From Acidobacteriota bacterium (GTDB taxonomy: Bacteria; Acidobacteriota; UBA6911), in NCBI GenBank assembly GCA_012719455.1, contig JAAYAJ010000007.1, forward strand, positions 1 to 64,000: a DNA stretch of 64,000 nt, written 5' to 3'. The notes under the pieces were generated by a model, which made no database searches, was not told the DNA's origin, and saw nothing but the letters and a program-made list of their open reading frames with translations. Position numbers and translations under genes: made by a program. Positions within the stretch are counted from its first letter, which is position 1. The number at the start of each line of letters is the position of its first letter. Below, piece after piece: positions 1 to 6,980 of the stretch.

Positions 1-2
1 GG

Positions 3-479
3 AACAGCGGGCGTACCCGCAGTGCGGAGCGCGATTCCTCCCGCGGTGAGGCGCGGGCGGATCGAGCCGGGGTGAGGCCGGCGGCTCCCGAGAAGCGGGA
101 TCAACCCGCAGCGAGGCCCGAACGCCCGAGTGGTGGTGTTTCGACGACCCCGGCCGCGAGCGGAAATCGTCCCGCGCAGGGGCCGGTGGTGCGGCCGGAG
201 AGCAGGCTGGCGCCGCAGGCCGCCCCGGCCTCCCCCGCACCCCGGGTGGAACGTCCGGCGGCAAAACCGCAGGCGGCGCCACGCTCGGTGGCGCCCCGGG
301 AGACGGGGGGCGCGAATGCACCGCGGCGCATCGAGCGGTCCTTCTCTCCCTCCACTTCCGGCCAGGGGCGGAGCGGCGGAACGGTCGGCCGCGGCGGTTC
401 TGCAGGTTCTTCCGCCCCTGCGGGGGGGGCGAGCCAGGGCGGATCGGGGGGGAGCCGCTCGGGCGGGCGCCGGAAATAG
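3..479 (+). CDS. C-terminal part of a Pro/Ala/Arg/Gly-rich protein (5' truncated)
   Basis: The reading frame is open from the window edge to the TAG at 477-479, so this is the 3' end of a gene that begins upstream; an internal GTG at 72 is probably not the start. The visible 158 residues are low-complexity: first rich in Pro, Ala, Arg and Ser, then a Gly/Ser tail ending in GGRRK. No catalytic motif or membrane segment is visible. Tails of this kind follow FecR/DUF6600-type domains in acidobacterial exported proteins, but the domain itself would lie outside the window, so that link is an inference. The next gene follows about 80 bases later behind its own promoter-like sequence. Confidence 0.6.
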   Translation, partial: NSGRTRSAERDSSRGEARADRAGVRPAAPEKRDQPAARPERPSGGVSTTPAASGNRPAQGPVVRPESRLAPQAAPASPAPRVERPAAKPQAAPRSVAPRETGGANAPRRIERSFSPSTSGQGRSGGTVGRGGSAGSSAPAGGASQGGSGGSRSGGRRK

Positions 480-518
480 GGCGGGTCCTGCGGTGCCGGG
501 GCGTACAGGGAGCAATGG

Positions 519-547
519 TTGACCCCCGTGGCAATCTCGGCTAGTCT
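519..547 (+). promoter_or_regulatory. Candidate sigma70-type promoter for the MsbA-like gene
   Basis: TTGACC at 519-524 and TAGTCT at 542-547 are separated by 17 bases. Transcription would start near 554, only about six bases before the ATG at 560. No Shine-Dalgarno sequence is visible before that ATG, so the message may be almost leaderless. Confidence 0.45.
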
Positions 548-559
548 CTAGCTTCCTGT

Positions 560-2353
560 ATGAAGACATCGCACCGGCTTTTCCAGTTTATCAGGCCGCA
601 CCTGGGCGCACTCGCGCTCTCCTTCGTGCTGCTTACCCTGGCGAGCCTGTTCGAGGTCCTGACCACCGCCATGGTCATCCCCCTTTTCGACGACGTGCTC
701 GCCGCCGGCGCCGCCGCCGGGGCCCCCGCCCACTCCCTGGTCCGCTTCCTCGACCGGGTGCTCGGCCTCCTCCCGGGGAGCATCGTGACCCAGCTGGCGC
801 TGGCGTTGCTGGTTCTGACCTTCGGCAAGGGGGTTTGCCTCTACTACTCCAACTACAACATGGGGTACGTGGGCCAGAGCGTGTTGAACGACCTGCGTGT
901 CCGCCTCTTCTCCCACGTCCTCGGGCAGTCGATGGAGTTCTTTGCCGGCCATTCCACGGGTAAGCTGATGTCGCGGATTTCGAGCGACGTCGAGCAACTG
1001 CAGGAGGCGGTGTCGAGTTCGCTCGGGGAGCTGTTGCGCGAGGTGGTGCTGCTCACGGCCCTGGTATGCTTCATCTTTTACCTCGACTGGAAACTGGCCC
1101 TGATCGCGCTGCTGATCGCGCCCCTGGCCGGGCTTTTGACCATGGTCATGGGGAAAAGGATCCGCTCGGTCAGTACGCGCGGGCGCGAAAGCGCCGCCGT
1201 GCTCAACGACCAGCTCCAGCAGTCGATCACCGGGATGCGCGTCATCAAGGCCTTCGGCATGGAGGCGCACGAGGAGAAAGGGTTCGTCTCCCGGTCGGCC
1301 GAGCTCTTCCGCAGCAACATGCGCGCGGCGTCGATCCTGTTCCTGAACTCCCCTCTCATGGAGTTCCTGGGCGTGGTCGCCTTTATCCCGCTGCTCTATT
1401 ACGCGCACGCGCGCATCTCGGACGGATCGCTGTCGCTCGGACTGTTCGGGGGATCGCTCTTTTCGCTCTTCCGGATGTACGACCCGATCCGGAAACTGAG
1501 CCGCGTCCACGTGCAGTTGCAGCGCGCCATGGCTTCCGGCAACCGGATCATGGAACTGCTCGACGCGCGCCTGGAAATCCCCGACAGCCCCCGTGCGCGC
1601 GCTCTCGAGGGGAATCCCGGTTCGGTGGAGTTTCGCGATGTCTGTTTCCGATACGCGGGTCCGACCGGCGAAACCCGGGTGCTCGACGATATCAACCTGC
1701 GGGTCGAACGCAACCAGATCATCGCCCTGGTAGGTGCGAGCGGTTCGGGAAAGACGAGCCTGGTGAACCTCATACCCAGGTTCTACGATCCCACCTCGGG
1801 TTCGGTCCTCATCGACGGCGTCGATATCCGCGAATTCACGCAAAGCTCGCTGCGCCGCGCGATCGCCATGGTGACGCAGGAGACCTTTCTGTTCAACGAC
1901 ACTGTGCGCCACAACATCGCCTACGGCGACATCGGGGCGTCGGAGGAAAGGGTGCGGTCGGCCGCGCGGGCGGCGCTTGCCGACGGCTTCATCTCGCGGC
2001 TTCCGCAAGGGTACGACACCGTCATCGGGGAGCGCGGGCAGCGGCTGTCGGGGGGAGAACGGCAGCGCATTTCGATCGCCCGGGCCCTCCTGCGCAACGC
2101 GCCGATCCTGATCCTGGACGAGGCGACCTCCGCGCTCGATTCCGAAGCGGAAAAACTTGTGCAGGAGGCGCTCGCCAACCTGATGCGGGACCGGACGACG
2201 TTCGTGATCGCCCACCGACTCTCGACCATCCGGCGGGCCGACAGGATCCTGGTGCTCGAACGGGGGCGGATTGTGGAGGCGGGGACGCACGACGAGCTCA
2301 TGGCGCACGACGGCGCCTACCGACGCTTCTTCCGGCTCCAGGCGCAGGAATAG
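560..2353 (+). CDS. msbA: Lipid A export-type ABC transporter, permease/ATPase fusion (MsbA-like)
   Basis: This 597-residue half-transporter has an N-terminal six-helix exporter domain (about residues 1-330) and a C-terminal ATPase. Walker A (GASGSGKT) lies near residues 391-398, the signature LSGGE near 496 and Walker B with DEATSALD near 515-523, followed by the H-loop AHRLST. Length and order are those of MsbA, which flips lipid A-core from the inner to the outer leaflet of the inner membrane as a homodimer. The presence of kdsA and kdsD in the window fits a lipopolysaccharide-making cell. Other exporters of the same family (lipid or peptide) cannot be excluded. The ATG at 560 is the first in frame and has no clear ribosome binding site. 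Confidence 0.85.
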   Translation: MKTSHRLFQFIRPHLGALALSFVLLTLASLFEVLTTAMVIPLFDDVLAAGAAAGAPAHSLVRFLDRVLGLLPGSIVTQLALALLVLTFGKGVCLYYSNYNMGYVGQSVLNDLRVRLFSHVLGQSMEFFAGHSTGKLMSRISSDVEQLQEAVSSSLGELLREVVLLTALVCFIFYLDWKLALIALLIAPLAGLLTMVMGKRIRSVSTRGRESAAVLNDQLQQSITGMRVIKAFGMEAHEEKGFVSRSAELFRSNMRAASILFLNSPLMEFLGVVAFIPLLYYAHARISDGSLSLGLFGGSLFSLFRMYDPIRKLSRVHVQLQRAMASGNRIMELLDARLEIPDSPRARALEGNPGSVEFRDVCFRYAGPTGETRVLDDINLRVERNQIIALVGASGSGKTSLVNLIPRFYDPTSGSVLIDGVDIREFTQSSLRRAIAMVTQETFLFNDTVRHNIAYGDIGASEERVRSAARAALADGFISRLPQGYDTVIGERGQRLSGGERQRISIARALLRNAPILILDEATSALDSEAEKLVQEALANLMRDRTTFVIAHRLSTIRRADRILVLERGRIVEAGTHDELMAHDGAYRRFFRLQAQE

Positions 2354-2368
2354 GGAGAAGGCAGTCCC

Positions 2369-2397
2369 TTGACCCCAACGCCAAATCACGATAAACT
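2369..2397 (+). promoter_or_regulatory. Candidate sigma70 promoter for the yicC-gmk-rpoZ run
   Basis: TTGACC at 2369-2374 and TAAACT at 2392-2397 with a 17-base spacer. The expected start near 2404 leaves a leader of about 27 bases containing a purine-rich ribosome binding site (AGGAAGGA, about 2417-2424) before the ATG at 2431. Confidence 0.6.
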
Positions 2398-2430
2398 ATT
2401 TGTTTTTCTGAAGATGAGGAAGGAAGACGC

Positions 2431-3306
2431 ATGATCCTCAGCATGACGGGGTACGGCACGGGATCGGCACGGGAAGGCGACACGACGGTGAGCGTGGAGG
2501 TCAAGACGGTCAACCACCGTTTCCTCGACCTGCACGTGCGCACTGCGCGCGATTGCCAGTTCCTGGAACCGGAAGTCCAGCGGGCGGTGCGCGCCCGGAT
2601 CAGCCGGGGGCGGGTGGATGTCGGGGTGACGGTGCAGAATTCGGGTGCGGGCGGGTTCCGGGTCCGCACCGACATGGTGCGCCGCTACCTGGGCGCCGTC
2701 GACCGGCTCCGGGACGAGTTTCAGCTCGAGGGCGAGCTTGACCTGCGTGCGCTGCTGACCCTGCCGGGGGTGCTGGAGACCGAGGACGGAGTGAGCCCGG
2801 AGGCGGGGCCGCTGCTGGAACTGACCGGGCGCAGCCTGGAGGAGGCGCTGGGGCACGTCCTGGAGATGCGGCGCCGGGAAGGGGAGGCGCTCAGGGCCGA
2901 CATGCTGGGGAACCTGGACAGCATCGAGGCCAACACCCTGCAGATCGGCAGGCTCAGCCGGGACGACGCGGCCGGGTACCTGAAAGCGCTCCAGGAACGG
3001 ATCGCGAAGCTCCTTCCGCAGGGGGTGGGGGATCCGCAGCGGCTGGCCCAGGAGGCGGCGCTGATAGCGGACCGGGCGGATATCGGGGAAGAGGTCACCC
3101 GCATGCACAGCCACATCGGGCAGTTCCGGCGGCTCGTCGACGGCGGGGAAAAGCCGGGGAAGAAGCTCGACTTTCTGATCCAGGAGATGCAGCGCGAAGC
3201 CAACACGATTCTTTCCAAGTCGGGGAACCTGGAGGTCACCGGGCTGGGGATCGCCGTCAAGACCGATGTCGAAAAGCTGCGCGAGCAGGTCCAGAACGTG
3301 GAATGA
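2431..3306 (+). CDS. yicC: YicC family endoribonuclease-like protein
   Basis: The 291-residue protein starts with the family signature MTGYG and ends with the conserved segment MQREANTILSK plus a short helix, the usual YicC_N and DUF1732 layout. YicC proteins are cytoplasmic; the E. coli member has been reported to be an endoribonuclease that promotes decay of the RyhB small RNA. The gene is followed after four bases by guanylate kinase, a very common pairing. A promoter-like sequence and a strong AGGAAGGA ribosome binding site precede the ATG. Assignment to the family is firm; the RNA target here is unknown. Confidence 0.92.
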   Translation: MILSMTGYGTGSAREGDTTVSVEVKTVNHRFLDLHVRTARDCQFLEPEVQRAVRARISRGRVDVGVTVQNSGAGGFRVRTDMVRRYLGAVDRLRDEFQLEGELDLRALLTLPGVLETEDGVSPEAGPLLELTGRSLEEALGHVLEMRRREGEALRADMLGNLDSIEANTLQIGRLSRDDAAGYLKALQERIAKLLPQGVGDPQRLAQEAALIADRADIGEEVTRMHSHIGQFRRLVDGGEKPGKKLDFLIQEMQREANTILSKSGNLEVTGLGIAVKTDVEKLREQVQNVE

Positions 3307-3310
3307 CGAC

Positions 3311-3943
3311 ATGAAGAGAGGAAGCCTTATCATCGTGTCCGGGCCGTCCGGAGCGGGGAAGAGCGCGCTGGTGGGGCATGCGCTCGCCGATCTCGACAAC
3401 CTGGAATTTTCGGTGTCGTACACGACGCGGGCGCCGCGCGGGAAGGAGCGCGACGGGGTCGAATACTTCTTCATCGACCGGCGTGAATTCGAGGCGCGGA
3501 TCGCCGCCGGGGAACTGCTCGAATGGGCCGAGGTCCACGGCAACTACTACGGGACCTCGCGCCGGTTCATCGATGATCGGACCGGGCGGGGAACCGACGT
3601 CATCCTGGACATCGACGTGCAGGGGGCCGACATCATCCGGCGGAAACGGCCGGAAGCGGTGGGGATTTTCGTCATGCCCCCCTCGTTCGAGGTGCTGCAA
3701 ACGAGGCTCACACGTCGGAGCCTGGACGATGCCGAGGTCATCAGGAGGCGGCTCGAGCGCGCCTGCGGCGAGATCCGCCGCTACCACGAGTACGATTACC
3801 TGGTCGTCAACGACGGTCTGGACGCGGCCGTCCGCGACCTCGAAGCGATCATTTTGAGCACCCGCCGCCGGATGTCGGCGATGAGCGGCGCGGCACGAAC
3901 GATAATGAAAACTTTTGGAGGAACCCATGCTGAAAATCCCTGA
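3311..3943 (+). CDS. gmk: Guanylate kinase
   Basis: Gmk phosphorylates GMP to GDP with ATP. The 210-residue product starts MKRGSLIIVSGPSGAGKS, so the P-loop (GPSGAGKS) sits at residues 10-17. The GMP-binding segment SVSYTTRAPRGKERDGVEYFF and the lid region RRLERA follow at usual spacing. The ATG at 3311 is chosen over upstream in-frame codons because it lies four bases after the yicC stop, places the P-loop at the normal distance and gives the typical family length. Its 3' end overlaps the start of rpoZ by 17 bases. Confidence 0.95.
   Translation: MKRGSLIIVSGPSGAGKSALVGHALADLDNLEFSVSYTTRAPRGKERDGVEYFFIDRREFEARIAAGELLEWAEVHGNYYGTSRRFIDDRTGRGTDVILDIDVQGADIIRRKRPEAVGIFVMPPSFEVLQTRLTRRSLDDAEVIRRRLERACGEIRRYHEYDYLVVNDGLDAAVRDLEAIILSTRRRMSAMSGAARTIMKTFGGTHAENP
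3917..3921 (+). promoter_or_regulatory. Ribosome binding site deciding the rpoZ start
   Basis: GGAGG lies inside the end of gmk, five bases before the ATG at 3927. An in-frame TTG at 3915 begins within the same stretch, so the ribosome binding site selects the ATG. Confidence 0.75.
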
Positions 3944-4130
3944 GCGCATCGGATCGAAATACCGCTTCATCATCCTGGCGGCGGAAAGGGCGAAGCAGCT
4001 GCAGAACAATGCCAAGCCCAAGATCAAGACCAAGTCGACCAAGCCAGCCTATATCGCCATAAGGGAACTGGAAGAGGACCTGCTCAGCTACGAGATCACC
4101 GAGCCGGTCGAGATGCCGGGACAGGTTTAG
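3927..4130 (+). CDS. rpoZ: DNA-directed RNA polymerase omega subunit
   Basis: This 67-residue protein has the omega pattern: an N-terminal region ending RIGSKYRFIILAAERAKQL, a basic linker of repeated Lys/Thr/Ser, and AYIAIRELEEDLLSYE, which matches the conserved helix that clamps the beta-prime C-terminus. Omega helps assemble RNA polymerase and in many bacteria forms part of a ppGpp site. The gmk-rpoZ-coaBC order is classical. It overlaps gmk by 17 bases in another frame, which suggests translational coupling. Confidence 0.9.
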   Translation: MLKIPERIGSKYRFIILAAERAKQLQNNAKPKIKTKSTKPAYIAIRELEEDLLSYEITEPVEMPGQV

Positions 4131-4163
4131 CGGCGCCGGGGCTTCCGGAAAGGGGGACGGATC

Positions 4164-5360
4164 ATGAAAGTGGCGCTCGGAGTCACCGGCTGCATCGCCG
4201 CGTACAAGTCGATCGAGGTGATGCGCGGGCTGCAGAAGGCGGGGGTGGAGGTCCAGGTGGTGCTGACCCGCTCGGCGGCCGAGTTCGTCACGCCCCTCGC
4301 CTATGAATCGCTTTCGGGCCTGAGCGTGATCCAGGACATGTTCCGGCCGGAGCTGAATCGGGACATCCACCACATCAGCCTGGCGCAGTCGATCGACCTG
4401 CTGGCGGTGGTTCCGGCGACGGCCAATATCCTGGGAAAAATGGCCCACGGCATCGCCGACGACTTTCTTTCGACCCTTTACCTCTCCAACCCGGCGCCCG
4501 TCCTCATCGCCCCGGCGATGAATGTGGAGATGTGGCGGCACGCGGCCGTGCGCGCCAACGTGGAAACGCTCCGGGGACGGGGGCACCATTTCGTGAACCC
4601 GGAGTCGGGCATGCTCGCCTGCGGCGTCGAGGGGGAAGGGCGCCTGGCGGCGGTCGACGTGATCGTCGACCGGATCCTGGACGTGCTCGGCGGCTGCCGC
4701 GACCTGGCCGGGCTGAAGGTGCTGGTGACGGCGGGACCGACGGTGGAGGACATCGATCCCATCCGCTTCATTTCCAACCGGAGTTCAGGGAAGATGGGGT
4801 ATGCCGTGGCGCAGGCGGCACGGGAACGCGGTGCCGAGGTGACCCTGGTTTCGGGACCCGTGACCCTCCCGGTCCCCGCGGGGGTGGAACTGGTCCAGGT
4901 GCGTTCGGCGGCCGGGATGGCGGAAGCGGTCGCGCGCCTATTCCCCGGGACGGACATCGTCGTGAAGGCTGCGGCCGTGGCCGATTACCGGCCTGCGGAG
5001 CCGGCGGGACAGAAGGTCAAGAAAGGGGCGGCGCCGCGGACGATCACGCTCGAGCGCACGGAGGACATCCTGGACCGGCTGGGGAGGGAGAAAACCGGGC
5101 AGGTGCTGGTCGGGTTCGCCGCCGAGACCGAGAACCTGCTCGAGAACGCTCGGGCAAAGCTCGTCGGCAAGAACCTGGACCTCGTCGTCGCCAACGACGT
5201 GACGCGGGGGGTGTTCGGGGAAGATTCGGCCAGCGTGCACATCCTCGGGAAACATGGGGAGGACGTGACGCTGCGGGATCGGTCCAAGGGGGCGATCGCC
5301 CGCAGGATCCTCGATCTCGCGCTCGAGACGCGCCGGACCAGGGGAGACCAAACCTCATGA
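4164..5360 (+). CDS. coaBC: Bifunctional phosphopantothenoylcysteine decarboxylase / phosphopantothenate-cysteine ligase
   Basis: This 398-residue enzyme makes 4'-phosphopantetheine for coenzyme A. The N-terminal CoaC flavoprotein half (about 1-185) shows GVTGCIAAYKS, the HHISLAQ histidine region, PAMNVEMW and the cysteine motif ACGVEGEGRLA. The C-terminal CoaB half shows VTAGPTVEDIDPIRFISNRS, SSGKMGYAVA and KAAAVADYRP, then the substrate-binding KVKKG. Length is normal for the fusion. An AAGGGGGA ribosome binding site precedes the ATG. Its stop codon overlaps the era start (ATGA). Confidence 0.96.
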   Translation: MKVALGVTGCIAAYKSIEVMRGLQKAGVEVQVVLTRSAAEFVTPLAYESLSGLSVIQDMFRPELNRDIHHISLAQSIDLLAVVPATANILGKMAHGIADDFLSTLYLSNPAPVLIAPAMNVEMWRHAAVRANVETLRGRGHHFVNPESGMLACGVEGEGRLAAVDVIVDRILDVLGGCRDLAGLKVLVTAGPTVEDIDPIRFISNRSSGKMGYAVAQAARERGAEVTLVSGPVTLPVPAGVELVQVRSAAGMAEAVARLFPGTDIVVKAAAVADYRPAEPAGQKVKKGAAPRTITLERTEDILDRLGREKTGQVLVGFAAETENLLENARAKLVGKNLDLVVANDVTRGVFGEDSASVHILGKHGEDVTLRDRSKGAIARRILDLALETRRTRGDQTS

Positions 5361-6247
5361 AAAGCGGGACCGCCGTCATCATCGGACGACCCAACTCCGG
5401 AAAATCGACGCTGCTCAACGCGCTCGCCGGGCAGAAGGTGTCGATCGTCTCATCCAAGCCCCAGACCACGCGCCACCGCATCATCGGGGTCATCAACGAA
5501 GAGCGGGGCCAGGTTGTCTTCGTCGACACCCCGGGGGTCCACAAGCCCGTTTTCCGGATGAACCAGCGGATGCTGCAAACGGTCTACGAGGAGATCAGCG
5601 GGGTCGACCTGGTGTTACACATGGTCGACAGCGGCATCCCCTTCGGAGCGGGGGAAAATTTCGTGCTCGAGATGGTGAAAAGTTCGGGCGCCCCCGCCTT
5701 CCTGCTACTCAACAAGATCGACTCCATCGCCAAGCAGCGGCTCCTGCCCGCCATGGAGCGCTACGGGCGGGCGGGATGCTTCATGGAGATCATCCCGATC
5801 TCCGCGGCCAGCGGGGAAAACCTCGACCTGCTCCTCGACAAGATCTTCGAATACATGCCCGAGGGGGAGCCGCGGTACGACGGAGACATGGTCACCGACC
5901 GGACGGAGCGCTTCCTGGCCGGGGAATTCATCCGGGAAAAACTGCTTGAGCGGCTGCGCGAGGAACTCCCCTATGCCTCTGCCGTGATGGTGCGCCGCTT
6001 CGACGAGAGCCGCAGGAGCGATAAAAACCTGGTGGTGATCGACGCGGACATCCTGGTCGAGCGACGGTCCCAGCAGGGGATCGTGCTGGGCGCGGGCGCG
6101 CGCACGCTCCGGGACCTCGGGACCGAGGCGCGGCGCGACCTGGAGCAAATGCTCGGTTGCAAGGTGTATCTGGGCCTCCAGGTGCGCACGGCGCACAACT
6201 GGCGCAACGACGAGTCGGTGCTGGACGAACTGGGGCTCGGTTCATGA
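5357..6247 (+). CDS. era: GTPase Era, ribosome assembly factor
   Basis: Era is an essential GTPase that binds the 3' end of 16S rRNA during 30S maturation. The 296-residue product contains G1 GRPNSGKST, the effector-region TTRH, G3 DTPG, G4 NKID and G5 SAASGEN, followed by a C-terminal KH RNA-binding domain with VERRSQQGIVLGAGA in the usual place. The ATG at 5357 is chosen because it overlaps the coaBC stop (ATGA) and gives the normal length; the open frame upstream of it is only a shadow of coaBC. The next gene also starts in an ATGA overlap. Confidence 0.95.
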   Translation: MKSGTAVIIGRPNSGKSTLLNALAGQKVSIVSSKPQTTRHRIIGVINEERGQVVFVDTPGVHKPVFRMNQRMLQTVYEEISGVDLVLHMVDSGIPFGAGENFVLEMVKSSGAPAFLLLNKIDSIAKQRLLPAMERYGRAGCFMEIIPISAASGENLDLLLDKIFEYMPEGEPRYDGDMVTDRTERFLAGEFIREKLLERLREELPYASAVMVRRFDESRRSDKNLVVIDADILVERRSQQGIVLGAGARTLRDLGTEARRDLEQMLGCKVYLGLQVRTAHNWRNDESVLDELGLGS

Positions 6248-6957
6248 GCCGCCGGCGGCTGGGGGAGCAGATCCACGGTCACCTGAAGCTCCTGTACGAT
6301 CTCGGGGTCCGCCATGCCGATGCACCCCGCGGGGCAAAACGACCGCGGGCGGCCGCGGGCGTCCCGGCCCCGGTGCGGGTGGAAGAGGTCGCGGCGGCCG
6401 CCGGTACGGAAACCCTCGAGGAGATCCGTGCCGACCTGGGGGAGTGCCGGCGTTGCGACCTGGCGACGACGAGGAACCGGATCGTGTTCGGCGCGGGGAG
6501 CGCGCGGGCGAAGCTGATGTTTGTCGGCGAGGCGCCGGGAGCGGAGGAGAACGCCCAGGGGCTCCCTTTCGTGGGGAAGGCGGGCCAGCTGCTGACCCGC
6601 ATGATCGAGGCGATCGACCTCCGGCGGGAAGAGGTCTACATCTGCAATATCCTGAAATGCCGCCCTCCCGGGAACCGCGACCCCAAGCCGGAAGAAATCG
6701 CGGCCTGTAAAAAATTCCTGCTGCGGCAGATCGCCGCCATTCGTCCCACGCTGATCTGCACGCTGGGCGCCTTCGGCGTGCAGACGCTGCTGGGAACGAC
6801 CGAACCGATCGGGCGGTTGCGCGGACGCCTGTTCGATTACGGCGGCACCAAGCTCATGGCCACGTACCACCCCGCCTACCTGCTGCGAAACCCGATCGAA
6901 AAACGCAAGGCGTGGGACGACCTGTGCCTCGTGCGTGACACGATACGTTCGGTGTAG
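6244..6957 (+). CDS. Type-4 uracil-DNA glycosylase
   Basis: The 237-residue protein carries the family 4 signature GEAPGAEENAQG-LPFVGKAG and a second block ATYHPAYLLRNP with the conserved His near the C-terminus. Cysteine pairs CRRC and CNILKC plus a downstream Cys (ACKK) match the four ligands of the 4Fe-4S cluster in this family. These enzymes remove uracil arising from cytosine deamination. About 65 residues precede the catalytic domain, a poorly conserved extension seen in many bacterial members. The start at 6244 overlaps the era stop (ATGA), implying coupled translation. Confidence 0.9.
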   Translation: MSRRRLGEQIHGHLKLLYDLGVRHADAPRGAKRPRAAAGVPAPVRVEEVAAAAGTETLEEIRADLGECRRCDLATTRNRIVFGAGSARAKLMFVGEAPGAEENAQGLPFVGKAGQLLTRMIEAIDLRREEVYICNILKCRPPGNRDPKPEEIAACKKFLLRQIAAIRPTLICTLGAFGVQTLLGTTEPIGRLRGRLFDYGGTKLMATYHPAYLLRNPIEKRKAWDDLCLVRDTIRSV

Positions 6958-6980
6958 CCCGGGTCCATATCGAGGTTGAC

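Noticed and set aside
548..2389. Very long minus-strand open frame opposite the MsbA gene
   Set aside because: High GC content creates long antisense frames; the His/Arg/Gln-rich translation has no fold signals, while the plus strand encodes a complete ABC transporter.
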